NCBI GenBank assembly: GCA_030949825.1
Contig: JAUZSC010000037.1
Coordinates: 62,001-126,000 of the forward strand
Origin: Sulfurimonas sp.
Lineage (GTDB): Bacteria; Campylobacterota; Campylobacteria; Campylobacterales; Sulfurimonadaceae
Length of the DNA stretch: 64,000 nt
Direction of reading: 5' to 3'
Both the position numbers and the translations under genes were made by a program. The notes under the pieces are model-generated. The model worked only from the letters and a program-made list of their open reading frames with translations. It was not told the DNA's origin and made no database searches. Every line of letters starts with the position of its first letter. Positions within the stretch are counted from its first letter, which is position 1. Of the stretch, positions 44,101 to 53,440 are shown one piece after another.

Positions 44101-44801
44101 TCGGTGATGATGAAGAGATTACTTCAGTTGGCTTGATTTTGAAAAATTCTGAAGAGTTTGAGCTTAAAGAGATTTTAGAATTAGAAAAAGATACCTTGGG
44201 CTTTTATATTTCAGGACATCCACTTGATGAATACAGAGAAAAAATAGATGAATTAAGTTATACACTTTCTTCTGAAATAGAAGGTGTGAAAGATGGAACT
44301 TTTGCTATTTTTATAGGAAAAGTCGAAGATATTCAAAGTAAGATTTCTAAAAAAGGAAATCAATTTGGAATCGTCAACTTAATGGACTTCCATGGAAATA
44401 TAGAAATAATGCTTTTCTCAGATAAGCTAGAACAACTCAAAGAAATGTACCTTGAAGAGCCTGTAGCATTTAAAGTAAAAATCACACATACAGAAATGTT
44501 CACACGAATGAATGTAACAAAAATCATGACACTTAGAGATGCAAAAAAAGAGTGTAAAAAAGTTGTAAAAGAAATAAGGGAAGTACCACAAGAACCTCTA
44601 AGTATAGCAATCCGTCTTGACACAGATATGAATATACTCGAAGATTTATACACACTCATACGAAAAAATCCAGGAAGTAGACCTTTGAAAATCATCATAA
44701 CAGCGAAGTTGCAAAATGTAGTAATAGACTCTGCAATACATGTAAGTAATAGTATTGTAGCCGCTTTAGAGGGGAATGAATTTGTGGATATATTGGGGTG
44801 A
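41193..44801 (+). CDS. dnaE: DNA polymerase III alpha subunit
   Basis: A 1,202-residue replicative polymerase. It has an N-terminal PHP domain (HLHLHTEYSLLDGANKL, TDHGNMFGAIDFY), the catalytic site SMPDIDMDFMQARRGEV near residues 440-457, VGPGRGSAAGSLVAY, YRPGPMESGMLDSFVERKHG, FNKSHSAAYAMVTFQTAWLK, tandem HhH, and a C-terminal OB fold. Length and motifs are normal and the frame is intact over 3.6 kb. Its ATG overlaps the jetD stop; I see no clear promoter in the short overlap region, so a promoter inside jetD or read-through from the island is likely. Confidence 0.97.
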   Translation: MSVQPFTHLHLHTEYSLLDGANKLTNLVPRLKELGMTSVAMTDHGNMFGAIDFYQQMKAAGIKPIIGMEGYIHNGATLGDKSSRQRFHVCLYAKNQKGYENLMYLSSKAYIEGMYYFPRINKNELREHSEGLICTSACLQGEVNWHLNLLNEKNVRNGALGYEGAIAVAREYQDIFGDDFYLELMRHGIADQLFIDDQILRISKETGIKVVATNDTHYTFPGDAQYHEAFMCIGMNKLFDDPNRMRHSVHEFYLKSPEQMAKIFADIPEAIMHTQEIADKCQLELQLGDPIPPNFKFTPEYAAKDGLIIDHKDDEPALLATATLEEKKAWFSSIDKNDAEYFTYRCKVGLENRLKIVPEQKHEEYKERLEFEMGIINSMKFPGYMLIVWDFVKVAKEMGIAVGPGRGSAAGSLVAYSLDITDIDPMKYDLLFERFLNPERVSMPDIDMDFMQARRGEVIDYVVEKYGRNQVAQIITFGSLLAKGVIRDVARVLDMPLSQADKMAKLIPDELGITLNGKTKKGQFVDGAFQKEPKIGELLDGDANAARVWEFAKKLEGLKRNAGIHAAGVVISNEELWFKTPIYKPTGEDTFVTQYSLNYLEDVDLIKFDFLGLKTLDVIDNAIKLIKRRYDKEVIWHEIDENDEKVYEVIRTGETVGMFQIESSGMQDLNKRLKPDSFEDLIAVLALYRPGPMESGMLDSFVERKHGREAIEYTFDIMEPILKNTYGVIVYQEQVMQIVQNVGGFSLGYSDIIRRAMGKKKDMATYNAEFSEGAVKQGHPRDEASKLFDLIEKFAGYGFNKSHSAAYAMVTFQTAWLKTYYPNEFMAALLTSDKDNMDKVVRYIDEVKRMGIELSPPDVNDSYLEFSAITKDDKDIILFGLGAIKGVGTSAVESVIATREEDGEFTSIENFVNRIDPSKVNKRFIESSIKSGGFDRFGYSRKALLDQIELIVETAKKASDAKKNAVGSLFGDDEEITSVGLILKNSEEFELKEILELEKDTLGFYISGHPLDEYREKIDELSYTLSSEIEGVKDGTFAIFIGKVEDIQSKISKKGNQFGIVNLMDFHGNIEIMLFSDKLEQLKEMYLEEPVAFKVKITHTEMFTRMNVTKIMTLRDAKKECKKVVKEIREVPQEPLSIAIRLDTDMNILEDLYTLIRKNPGSRPLKIIITAKLQNVVIDSAIHVSNSIVAALEGNEFVDILG

Positions 44802-44813
44802 TAAGGAAACTTA

Positions 44814-45203
44814 ATGCAAAAATATGATGAGTGGACTAAAGTTAAAAGAAAAATTGACTCCAAGGAGAAATTAATTACCTATAAAGAGCGAGATATATTC
44901 TGGGCTAATATTGGTGAAAATATTGGCTTTGAACAAAATGGAAAAGGTTCTGATTTTATGCGACCTATTTTAGTCTTTCGAAAATTTACCAATAAAATGT
45001 TTTTTGGTATTCCTCTCTCAACACAATTAAGGGATGGAAGTTTCTTTTTTCAGTTCCAGTTTTTAGAAGATAAAAAAAGCACAGCCTTACTTGTTCAGGC
45101 AAAAATGTTTGATGTAAAAAGACTAGATAGACGAATAGGGATGATAAATAAAGATGATTTTAAAAACTTAGAATCTAAAATGAGAGAATTAATGAAACTG
45201 TAA
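44814..45203 (+). CDS. PemK/MazF-like toxin, orphan
   Basis: A 129-residue protein with the MazF/PemK core: TYKERDIFWANIGENIGFEQNGKGSDFMRPILVFRKF (residues ~20-57), then FFGIPLSTQLRDGSFFFQF, and a C-terminal LLVQAKMFDVKRLDRRIGMI strand. MazF-like toxins are sequence-specific mRNA endonucleases. No antitoxin gene is visible on either side: dnaE ends 12 bases upstream and a non-coding structured region follows. It may be controlled by an unlinked antitoxin or by RNA. A PemK-like regulator without toxicity is possible. Confidence 0.72.
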   Translation: MQKYDEWTKVKRKIDSKEKLITYKERDIFWANIGENIGFEQNGKGSDFMRPILVFRKFTNKMFFGIPLSTQLRDGSFFFQFQFLEDKKSTALLVQAKMFDVKRLDRRIGMINKDDFKNLESKMRELMKL

Positions 45204-45210
45204 TTTTCCT

Positions 45211-45262
45211 CTCTTGCAAAAGCAAAAGAGTAAGCCCGAAGGTAATTAGACTTTAATTATAC
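45211..45262 (+). other. Stem-loop region directly after the PemK-like gene
   Basis: CTCTTGC (45211-45217) pairs with GCAAAAGAG (45222-45230) with a two-A bulge. GCCCGAAGG follows, and then an AT-only stem, TAATTA (45243-45248) with TAATTA (45254-45259). The first hairpin has no T run, so it is a poor rho-independent terminator. It could be a 3' RNA element of the toxin mRNA. A TATACT at ~45258 may be the -10 of apeB. Confidence 0.35.
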
Positions 45263-45292
45263 TATTTTAAGAAAAAACTGTCAAGGATATAA

Positions 45293-46550
45293 ATGAACAA
45301 ACAAGATTTTAACGAAGGCTTATTAGGTTTTCTAGATGCTTCACCGACACCGTTTCATGCTACATTGAACATGAGTATGATGCTTAGTAATGCTGGGTTT
45401 ACAGAGCTAAACGAAGTTGATACATGGAACTTAGAAGTGGGAAAAAAGTATTTTGTGACGCGTAATGATTCTTCTATCATTGCTTTTATCTACACAGAAT
45501 CTAAAAAGTACACGATGCTTGGGGCGCATACAGATTCGCCAAACCTTAAACTCAAACCAAATCCTGTTACAAAAGAGCATGGGGTTGTGAAGTTTGGGGT
45601 TGAGCCTTATGGTGGGCTTCTTTTAAACCCTTGGTTTGATAGAAATCTTAGTCTTGCTGGGCGTGTAAGTTATCTTGATTCTAAAGACGAAATTCAAAGT
45701 ACACTTATTGATGTTAAAAAATCTATTGCTATTATTCCATCCCTTGCGATTCATTTGGATGACAAGGCAAATAAAGATAGAACTGTAAATAAGCAAACTG
45801 ATATTTCACCCATTTTAACTACAAATGATGACTTTGAATTTGATGAGTTTTTAAAATGGCAACTCTCTAAAAACGAGATTTTAGACATAAAAGCATTGTA
45901 TGCAAGTGAGCTTAGTTTTTATGACATTCAAAATGCTTCTTATGTAGGTTTGCATGATGATTTTATAGCATCTGCTAGACTTGATAATTTACTCTCATGT
46001 TATATAGGACTGCTTAGTATCTGTAGCGTAGATGCATCTACACCTATGCTTGTTTATTGCATCTGACCATGAAGAAGTTGGAAGTGAGAGTACATCAGGG
46101 GCAGGGGGTAGTTTTTTAGAAAATACACTCCGAAGAATGTACCCTGATTATAATGAATACATGCAGATGATACGCACCTCACTTATGATCAGTGCAGATA
46201 ATGCACATGCTATTCATCCAAACTATCCAGCTAAACACGATTCTAAACATAGCCCTTATATAAATAAAGGAAGTGTAATTAAGGTAAATGCAAATCAAAG
46301 ATACGCTTCAAATTCGACTACTATCTCTAGGTTTATGAATGTTGCGCAGTCTTTAGGTGAGCCGTATCAAGAGTTTGTTACACGAAGTGACATGGGATGT
46401 GGCTCAACAATAGGTCCAATAACTGCCACTCGACTTGGAATAGATACACTCGATGTTGGTCTTCCAACCTTTGCTATGCATTCTATACGAGAATTGTGTG
46501 GTAGTAATGACGCACATTCACTTTATAAAATTCTTGTAGGGTTTAAGTAG
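45293..46550 (+). CDS. apeB: M18-family aspartyl aminopeptidase (apparent frameshift)
   Basis: A ~419-residue M18 zinc aminopeptidase removing N-terminal acidic residues. The first frame holds LGAHTDSPNLKLKPNP (zinc His/Asp) and GGLLLNPWFDRNLSLAGRV; the second ASDHEEVGSESTSGAGGSF (zinc and catalytic Glu) and VTRSDMGCGSTIGPITATRLGIDTLDVG with HSIRELCGSND at the end. The frames meet near 46053, where one extra T is the simplest explanation (PMLVIASDHEEVG). All catalytic residues are present once joined. It is followed by flgS three bases later. Confidence 0.85.
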
Positions 46551-46552
46551 AA

Positions 46553-47546
46553 ATGTCAGCAGAATCAGTCGTAACTCCGGAAGAATTAAACCTTTTAATA
46601 GAACAAACATATAAGGTTGAAAATGAGTTTAATGAACTTAAAGCTTCGTACGCTCATCTTCAAGATACAGTTGAAAAAGTTGTAGAGTTTTTACCCAATG
46701 CTATTTGGATTGTAAATGACGATAACACGGTCTTTTTACAAAACTCAAAAGCAAGAGATTTGTGGGAACTCTTACGCTTGTTGGAACTCAAAAATGATGA
46801 TTATGAGATTAAATTTGAGTCGCGTTCTTATCTTGTTAAAAGTTCAACATATAAAGATAAAGTGATGCTCAGCGTTATAGATATTACAGACCAAAAACGA
46901 AAAGAAAATCTTGCAACTATGGGACAGATGGCAGCACACTTGTCGCATGAGATTAGAAATCCTATTGGGTCTATCTCATTACTAAGCTCAACGCTTAAAA
47001 AAAGAGTAATCCCAGAAAATGTACCCATAGTAGAAGAGATTCAAAAATCTGTATACAGAATAGATAGAATTATAAAAGCTACGCTTATGTTTTCTAAGGG
47101 TGTAGAGACAAATACAAGTGAATTTATGTGGAACGAACTCGAAGATTCTATACGCACTTCTATGGAATATTATGCGTATTCAAAAGATATTTCTTGTACT
47201 TTTCCAAAAGAAAACTTTAGCATACAAGCAGATAAAGACTTACTCGAGATGTTGTTCTCAAATTTTATTGCAAATGCGATAGATGCTATAGAACTAGATG
47301 AAGAAGAAGAAGGAATGATAGAACTTGAGTATAAACGAGATGCTGATTATCATATCTTTGAAATTACTGATTCCGGAATTGCTATTGAAAATAAAAAAGA
47401 TTTATTTGAAGCATTTAAGAGTTCTAAAGTAAAAGGAAATGGTCTTGGACTTGTTCTTTCTCGTCAGATTGCTGAAGCACACGGTGGCTATGTAAAGTTA
47501 ATGGATGGTGATAAAAAAAGGCTTTGAAATAGCTTTTAGGGTATAA
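46553..47546 (+). CDS. flgS: FlgS-like cytoplasmic sensor histidine kinase (apparent 3' frameshift)
   Basis: A ~330-residue kinase without membrane segments. An N-terminal coiled coil and PAS-like region (FLPNAIWIVNDDNTVFLQN) precede the phosphoacceptor HLSHEIRNPIGSISLLSSTL (His near residue 130) and the ATPase with NFIANAIDAIEL, ITDSGIAIENK and GNGLGLVLSRQIAEAHGG. This is the layout of FlgS, which activates FlgR and sigma-54 flagellar genes in Campylobacterota. A run of seven A (47513-47519) breaks the last codons; with one A removed the protein ends KKGFEIAFRV at 47546. No flgR gene is nearby. Confidence 0.82.
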
Positions 47547-47553
47547 TACGCTT

Positions 47554-47875
47554 ATGAGAACAGATCCAAAAAAATATTACAGACTTAGTAGATTTTGTCA
47601 AAATAGACAGATTTTATATAAGTTGCCATTTTAAATGCAGAGTAAAAGATAAAACAGTAGTTTCTACAGTTTCTTTTGAACCTTATGAAGGCAAGATTGA
47701 AATTAGCATCTTAGATATGCTGTTTCACCCTGTTAAATCATACAATAGATATTATCATACTCCCATAACTATTTTTGCTGAAGATGCCCAACATACCATA
47801 GTCTTAAAAGCTTTTAAAAAGGTTTCAAATTACTTCGTTTGGAACCAACAAGAAAATAAATATATTTATAATTAG
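47554..47875 (+). CDS. Hypothetical protein, ~106 residues (apparent frameshift)
   Basis: ATG 47554 opens a frame broken after six codons at seven A (47568-47574). Dropping one A gives a continuous soluble protein beginning MRTDPKNITDLVDFVKIDRF and ending QQENKYIYN at a TAG (47873-47875). The long open stretch and codon use support a real gene following flgS by eight bases. I recognise no family; YISCHFKCRVKDKTVVSTVSF and DMLFHPVKSYNRYYHTPI are its notable segments. Confidence 0.55.
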
Positions 47876-47968
47876 GGCTTACTTTCTTTTATTAAATTCC
47901 ACACTAAAAATTTAACTTTCCATTAGTTTATTTTAACTAGAATGTCCTTTTAAATTAAAGGAATTTTT

Positions 47969-50900
47969 ATGAAACAACTTTTATCCTTTTTGGATTCTAT
48001 GAAAACTATGGCGGTCTTAATGTCAATCTTCGCATTTGCTATTGGATATGCTACATTTATTGAAAATGACTACGGTACTATTACTGCAAAAGCTGAAATA
48101 TTTAATGCACGATGGTTTGAAGTACTTTTAGGTCTTTTAACATTAAATTTGTTATTAAATATTTATAAGCATAAGATGTTTGCTATTAAAAAAGCCCCTA
48201 TCTTTATTTTTCATAGTGCCTTTATTATCATAATCATTGGTGCTGCAATCACTCGTTACTATGGATATGAAGGGACTATGCACATTCGTGAAGGTTCAAG
48301 CTCTTCTACAATGACAAGTTCGTACACATACTTTACAGTAGATGCTAAAGTAGGACTTAAAAGTGAAGTAGATGCTCAAATTGTATACCTTTCTAAAAAA
48401 AGTTTAAATACTTTAGAGTCTTCTTTATCAGTTGATGGCAAGCAAGTAAATGTTGAGTTAATAAGCTATATTCCAGATGCAATAGAGACAATGGTTCTTG
48501 ATAAAGAAAATGGAAAAGCTGTAGCTGAGTTAATGGTAACAGCTGGAGGAAAAGGAAAATCAATAACTTTAAAAGAGGGCACATACTATGATAATGGAAG
48601 CCTTGTTTTAGATTTTAATACAGGAGAAAATTTCGACAAACCTGTGATTAGCGTTTTTAAAAAAGATGGCGAACTTTTTATGAACCATACAATGGCTATG
48701 AAATATTTAAAAATGAATGATGGAAGTGAGGGTGAATTAGTCCAAAATGCAAACGAACCTTTCGCTAAGAGAACACTTTTTACAGTAGGTAAAAGTAGTT
48801 TTGTTCTTAAAAGTTTTATGCCTTATGCTTCAATGAAAATAGTTTCAAATCCTAAAGCTAAAGCTATGCGACCTGGAGTAGACGCACTCAAACTTAAAAT
48901 TACAGTTGATGGAGTATCTAAAGAGACTATTATCTTTGGTCAACCTGGAGTACTTGCAAAAGAACAACACAACGATATAAATGGTGTTGATGTTCATGTT
49001 TCATACGGTGCGACGGAGCTAACACTCCCTTTTGCTATTCATCTTAATGACTTTGAACTTGAGCGTTACCCAGGCTCGATGAGTCCAGCTTCATATGCAA
49101 GCGAAGTAACATTAATGGACAAAGAAAAATCTCTTGAGATGCCATATAGGATTTTTATGAATAATGTTTTAGAATACCGTGGATATAGATTTTTTCAATC
49201 TTCTTACGATCAAGATGAGTTAGGTACAATTCTCTCGGTAAACAATGACCCAGGAACATTACCTTCATACATTGGCTATGCATTTTTAGCACTTGGTATG
49301 TTTTGGTCTTTATTTTCAAGAAAAAACCGTTTTTCTAAGTTAGCTGCAAAAGCAAAGAAAGCAAGCCAAACAAAGACACTATCTTTTGTTTTAGCACTAG
49401 GTCTTTTAAGTACTTTTACACCATCGTATGCTGAGGATTTAGATCCAACTATCAAACTGATTACTTCATTTGAAAAAGAACATGCAAAGAAATTTGGTGA
49501 ACTTGTAGTTCAAGATACTGCAGGTAGAATGAAACCAATGGATACACTTTCCAATGAAGTTTTAGCGAAAATTCACGGAAGTACATCTTTAAATATTGGA
49601 GAGTACACGCTTTCTCCAAATCAAGTTATATTAGGGATGATGATAACACCTCAGGCATATAAAAATGTAAAAATGATTAAGACAAAAAATAAAGAAATCA
49701 ACAAGCTTATAGGACTAAGCGAAGATTCTAAATACGCTTCATTTTCTCAGTTTTTTGAAGATGCTAATGCTATGCGAGGCTATAAGTTAGGCGAAGCAGT
49801 TGAAAATGCTATAAGAAAAGAAGCCAAGTACAGAGATCAAATAGATAAAGCACTTCTTAGAATTGATGAAAAAGTGAATGTATCGTATATGATTTTCACG
49901 GGTTCTCTTATTAAAATCTGGCCAAGACCTCTTGATGCTGGAAACAAATGGTTCCCTACAATAGAATCTCTTCAAACATTTACACCTACCAACGGTGAGG
50001 CTGTTCGTGTTGCGGCAGTGGATTATTTTACTTCCGTAGATGAGGCACTCATTAGTGGAAACTGGAGCGTGGCAAATCAGGCTCTAACAAAAATAGCAGC
50101 GTACCAATACAAACATGGTAAAGCAGTTTACCCATCAGAGTCGAGACTAAAGGCTGAAGTATTTTATAATGAGGCACAGATTTTTGAGAGAATATATCCA
50201 ATGTATCTTTTAATGGGTCTTATTCTTTTAGTTCTTAGTTTTGTGAAAATTCTTAAGCCAAGTTTCAAAATGGACGGGGTAACAAAAGCTTCTCTAATTT
50301 TCCTAATAGTTCTCTTTGTAGCACATACAATAGGTCTTGCAAACAGATGGTACATCTCAGGTCATGCTCCATGGTCAAATGGATATGAGTCGATGATATA
50401 CATTGGTTGGGCGACAGTTTTTGCTGGATTTATTTTCTCAAAACGCTCTTCTATGACATTAGCATCTACTTCGATTTTAGCAGGTTTAATCCTGTTTGTT
50501 GCACACTTAAATTGGATGAATCCTCAGATAACTACACTTGTGCCTGTTCTTAACTCATACTGGTTAAGTATTCATGTTTCTATGATTACTGCGAGTTATG
50601 GTTTCTTAGGACTGAGTGCACTTCTTGGTTTTGTAACGCTTTTACTTTTTATTCTTAAGACGAAAAAGAATGAAAAGCATATTAGCTATTCTATTAAGGA
50701 ACTGAACGCTATTAACGAAATGAGCATAATGGTTGGACTTGTTCTTTTAACTGTAGGAAACTTTCTTGGTGGAATATGGGCAAATGAATCATGGGGTAGA
50801 TACTGGGGTTGGGATCCAAAAGAAACATGGGCTTTAGTTACAATTCTTGTTTATGCAATTATTTTACATTTAAGATTTATTAAGTCTTTATACAGCGACT

Positions 50901-51094
50901 TTAATTTTTCAGTGATTTCTACATTTGCATACTCATCAGTAATTATGACTTACTTTGGAGTAAATTATTACCTCTCAGGACTTCACTCATACGCAGCAGG
51001 TGACCCTATTCCTATTCCTGATTTTGTTCCTATTACATATATGATTTTATTTGTAGTTGTAGCATTGGGAATTAGAAATAGAAAGTTAGTATAG
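47969..51094 (+). CDS. ccsBA: Fused ResB/CcsA cytochrome c biogenesis protein (system II)
   Basis: A 1,041-residue membrane protein that carries heme across the inner membrane and attaches it to apocytochrome c. The N-terminal ResB/CcsB part (residues ~1-470) has four membrane segments and a large periplasmic domain; the C-terminal CcsA part has about eight and the heme-handling WWD motif, WANESWGRYWGWDPKETWALV, near residue 930, with His residues in SGHAPWSNGYESM and HVSMITASYG. The fused form is typical of Campylobacterota. TAGAAT at ~47938 and an AAAGGAA site precede it. Confidence 0.94.
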   Translation: MKQLLSFLDSMKTMAVLMSIFAFAIGYATFIENDYGTITAKAEIFNARWFEVLLGLLTLNLLLNIYKHKMFAIKKAPIFIFHSAFIIIIIGAAITRYYGYEGTMHIREGSSSSTMTSSYTYFTVDAKVGLKSEVDAQIVYLSKKSLNTLESSLSVDGKQVNVELISYIPDAIETMVLDKENGKAVAELMVTAGGKGKSITLKEGTYYDNGSLVLDFNTGENFDKPVISVFKKDGELFMNHTMAMKYLKMNDGSEGELVQNANEPFAKRTLFTVGKSSFVLKSFMPYASMKIVSNPKAKAMRPGVDALKLKITVDGVSKETIIFGQPGVLAKEQHNDINGVDVHVSYGATELTLPFAIHLNDFELERYPGSMSPASYASEVTLMDKEKSLEMPYRIFMNNVLEYRGYRFFQSSYDQDELGTILSVNNDPGTLPSYIGYAFLALGMFWSLFSRKNRFSKLAAKAKKASQTKTLSFVLALGLLSTFTPSYAEDLDPTIKLITSFEKEHAKKFGELVVQDTAGRMKPMDTLSNEVLAKIHGSTSLNIGEYTLSPNQVILGMMITPQAYKNVKMIKTKNKEINKLIGLSEDSKYASFSQFFEDANAMRGYKLGEAVENAIRKEAKYRDQIDKALLRIDEKVNVSYMIFTGSLIKIWPRPLDAGNKWFPTIESLQTFTPTNGEAVRVAAVDYFTSVDEALISGNWSVANQALTKIAAYQYKHGKAVYPSESRLKAEVFYNEAQIFERIYPMYLLMGLILLVLSFVKILKPSFKMDGVTKASLIFLIVLFVAHTIGLANRWYISGHAPWSNGYESMIYIGWATVFAGFIFSKRSSMTLASTSILAGLILFVAHLNWMNPQITTLVPVLNSYWLSIHVSMITASYGFLGLSALLGFVTLLLFILKTKKNEKHISYSIKELNAINEMSIMVGLVLLTVGNFLGGIWANESWGRYWGWDPKETWALVTILVYAIILHLRFIKSLYSDFNFSVISTFAYSSVIMTYFGVNYYLSGLHSYAAGDPIPIPDFVPITYMILFVVVALGIRNRKLV

Positions 51095-51105
51095 AGGATA
51101 AGGCG

Positions 51106-51810
51106 GTGGAGTTTAAAGGTTTTTCTAAAAAAACTCTTCCTTTTTTAGCATCTATAAAAAAGAACAATAACAAAGAATGGTTTTTAGCTCATAAATCTGA
51201 GTATGAAGAACTCATTCTAAACCCATCTCGTGCTTTTGTTGTCGAGATGGGTGAACACCTTCAAGCATTAGAACCTACCATCAACGCAGAACCTAAAATA
51301 AACAAATCTCTATATCGAATCTATCGTGATACACGAAGAATGGGTGCAAATAAAGAACCAATCAAACATAGAATAGGTATAATCTTTTGGCAGGGAAATA
51401 CTAAAAGGATGCAAAGCTCCTCTTTTTATTTACATTTTTCTCCTGATGAACTTTATGTTGCAGTTGGTGTAAGGTGGTTTGAAAAGCCTATGTTAGATGC
51501 ATACAGAGAGTATATAAGTGATGAAAAACGGCGTGTGCATTTAGAAAATACTTTAAGAGCCATAAAAGCTAAAGATACTGGCTATATGCATCTAGAAAAA
51601 GGCTATAAGCGTTATCCAAGAGGATTTAATGCGAACATGAAAAGTGCAGATTTAGCACTTTATAAAGGTGTGGCAACATACAAAATACTAAACCCGCATC
51701 TCATAGAAGATGCGAATATACTTATAGAGACACTCTATAAAATATATGAAGATATGCTTCCAATACAAAAAATAATGTATGAAGTAAGTTTACGAGTTAA
51801 AGAGGAATAA
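51106..51810 (+). CDS. DUF2461 family protein
   Basis: A 234-residue protein of the DUF2461 (TIGR02453) family: FLASIKKNNNKEWFLAHKSEYE near the start, INKSLYRIYRDTRRMG, and YLHFSPDELYVAVGVRWFEKP in the middle. The function of the family is unknown. GTG 51106 is the start after AAGGCG. It lies 12 bases after ccsBA and 6 before hemH, so it is probably co-transcribed with heme and cytochrome genes. Confidence 0.8.
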   Translation: MEFKGFSKKTLPFLASIKKNNNKEWFLAHKSEYEELILNPSRAFVVEMGEHLQALEPTINAEPKINKSLYRIYRDTRRMGANKEPIKHRIGIIFWQGNTKRMQSSSFYLHFSPDELYVAVGVRWFEKPMLDAYREYISDEKRRVHLENTLRAIKAKDTGYMHLEKGYKRYPRGFNANMKSADLALYKGVATYKILNPHLIEDANILIETLYKIYEDMLPIQKIMYEVSLRVKEE

Positions 51811-51815
51811 AAAAG

Positions 51816-52766
51816 ATGGCAAAAGAAGCAATAGTTTTACTCAATATGGGTGGACCAAATAATCTCCATGAAGTAGAAATATTTTTAACAAATATGTTTA
51901 ACGATAAGAATATTTTAACAATGAAGAGTGATTTACTTAGAAAATTTGTTGGTGGGATGATTACTTTTAGTAGGACTGAAAGTTCTCAAGAAATTTACAG
52001 ACAACTTGGTGGAAAATCTCCGATAGTGGGTCATACAACTTCATTGGTTAAAAAGCTTCAAGAGAAAATGGGTAAGAATATCATTGTTGATTTTGCTATG
52101 CGTTATACTCCTCCGTTTGCAAGTGAAGTAATTGAGAGACTCAATGATGCCAAAGTTGAAAAGATTTATCTGATTCCAATGTATCCGCAGCAGTCTTCTA
52201 CAACAACAAAGTCATCTTTAGAAGATTTTGAAGAACAGTACCACCTAGCATCTGGAGATGCTATTTTAGTAGAAATAAAACATTTTTTTGAGAATAAAAC
52301 ATATAATAAATCAGTGATAGAAACCATCAAAGAAAAAATAGGCGATGATGATTACAGAGATTTCGATATAATTTTTTCAGCGCACGGTCTTCCTCAAAAG
52401 ATAGTAAAATCGGGAGATGTTTACCAAAAACATGTTCAAAAGCATGTAGATATTTTAAGCAAAATGCTAAAGTCTTCAAAGATGAATTTTCATGAGATAC
52501 ATTTGGCATACCAGTCGAAGGTTGGTTTTTTAGAATGGTTAAAACCATCTTTAGAAGATAAACTAAAAGTTGTACGAAACCGTGGCATCTTAGTCGTTCC
52601 CATAGCTTTTACAATCGATAATTCTGAAACAGATTTTGAACTTGAAATAGAGTATAGAGAAATTGCCGAGAACTTAGGTTTTAAAGAGTACCGAGTAGCA
52701 AGATGTCCAAATGATAGTGCCTTGTTTGTAGACGCTTTATCTGAAATATACAAGAAAATGAAATAA
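51816..52766 (+). CDS. hemH: Ferrochelatase
   Basis: A 316-residue enzyme inserting Fe2+ into protoporphyrin IX. Motifs: LLNMGGPNNLHEVEIFL at the start, AMRYTPPF near residue 95, IPMYPQQSSTTT near 120, IIFSAHGLPQKIVKSGD with the metal-binding His near 190, and VVPIAFTIDNSETDFELEIEY with the catalytic Glu near 265. Length is normal. Linked to ccsBA, it supports heme supply for cytochrome c maturation. Confidence 0.95.
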   Translation: MAKEAIVLLNMGGPNNLHEVEIFLTNMFNDKNILTMKSDLLRKFVGGMITFSRTESSQEIYRQLGGKSPIVGHTTSLVKKLQEKMGKNIIVDFAMRYTPPFASEVIERLNDAKVEKIYLIPMYPQQSSTTTKSSLEDFEEQYHLASGDAILVEIKHFFENKTYNKSVIETIKEKIGDDDYRDFDIIFSAHGLPQKIVKSGDVYQKHVQKHVDILSKMLKSSKMNFHEIHLAYQSKVGFLEWLKPSLEDKLKVVRNRGILVVPIAFTIDNSETDFELEIEYREIAENLGFKEYRVARCPNDSALFVDALSEIYKKMK

Positions 52767-52767
52767 T

Positions 52768-53397
52768 ATGAAAGTAGTTATATTTGACATGGATGGGACG
52801 CTTCTTGACTCTAAGAAAGACATTACTATTTCTATAAACCATATACGCAAACTTCATTATAAACTTGAACCTTTAAGTGAAGCCTTTGTAGTAGAAGCGA
52901 TAAATATGGATGTAAGAAATTTACCAAAAATGTTTTATGAAACTGAGCTTTACGAAGATGCTGATAGAAAGGTTTTTGAAGTGCATTATGCTGCTCAATG
53001 TATAAAAAATCCTTACCTTTATGAGGGTATTTCAGATACGCTTCGCGAACTTCACGCACAAGGTATAAAGCTTTCTGTCGCAACAAATGCACCAACACCC
53101 TTTGCTAAAAAAATGCTAACACATCTGGGAGTTGCAGATTTATTTGATGTAATCATAGGTGCAGACAAGGTAAGTGCCTCAAAACCAGACCCACAAATGA
53201 TACATAAAATTTTAAACTATTATGATTTTGATAAATTCCAAGATACTGCTTGGATGGTTGGAGATAACTCAAAAGATATTTTAAGTGCAGACAATGCAGG
53301 GATATATTCTATGTTTGCAACATGGGGTTTTTCTCCAGATGCTGAGGCTGAAAATCTAATTCATCATCCAAAAGAGGTTTTAGATAGAGTTTTATAA
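52768..53397 (+). CDS. HAD-family phosphatase (phosphoglycolate phosphatase-like)
   Basis: A 209-residue HAD hydrolase: nucleophile motif VIFDMDGTLLDSK at residues 3-15, motif II LSVATNAPTP, motif III SKPDPQMI, and motif IV WMVGDNSKDILSADNAG. The cap domain is of the small helical type found in Gph/PGP enzymes. The substrate is not determinable from sequence. It begins one base after hemH and is likely translated with it. Confidence 0.85.
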   Translation: MKVVIFDMDGTLLDSKKDITISINHIRKLHYKLEPLSEAFVVEAINMDVRNLPKMFYETELYEDADRKVFEVHYAAQCIKNPYLYEGISDTLRELHAQGIKLSVATNAPTPFAKKMLTHLGVADLFDVIIGADKVSASKPDPQMIHKILNYYDFDKFQDTAWMVGDNSKDILSADNAGIYSMFATWGFSPDAEAENLIHHPKEVLDRVL

Positions 53398-53440
53398 TAT
53401 TTTATGATAGAATAAGTTAAATCCTTATTCGGAGTAAAGA

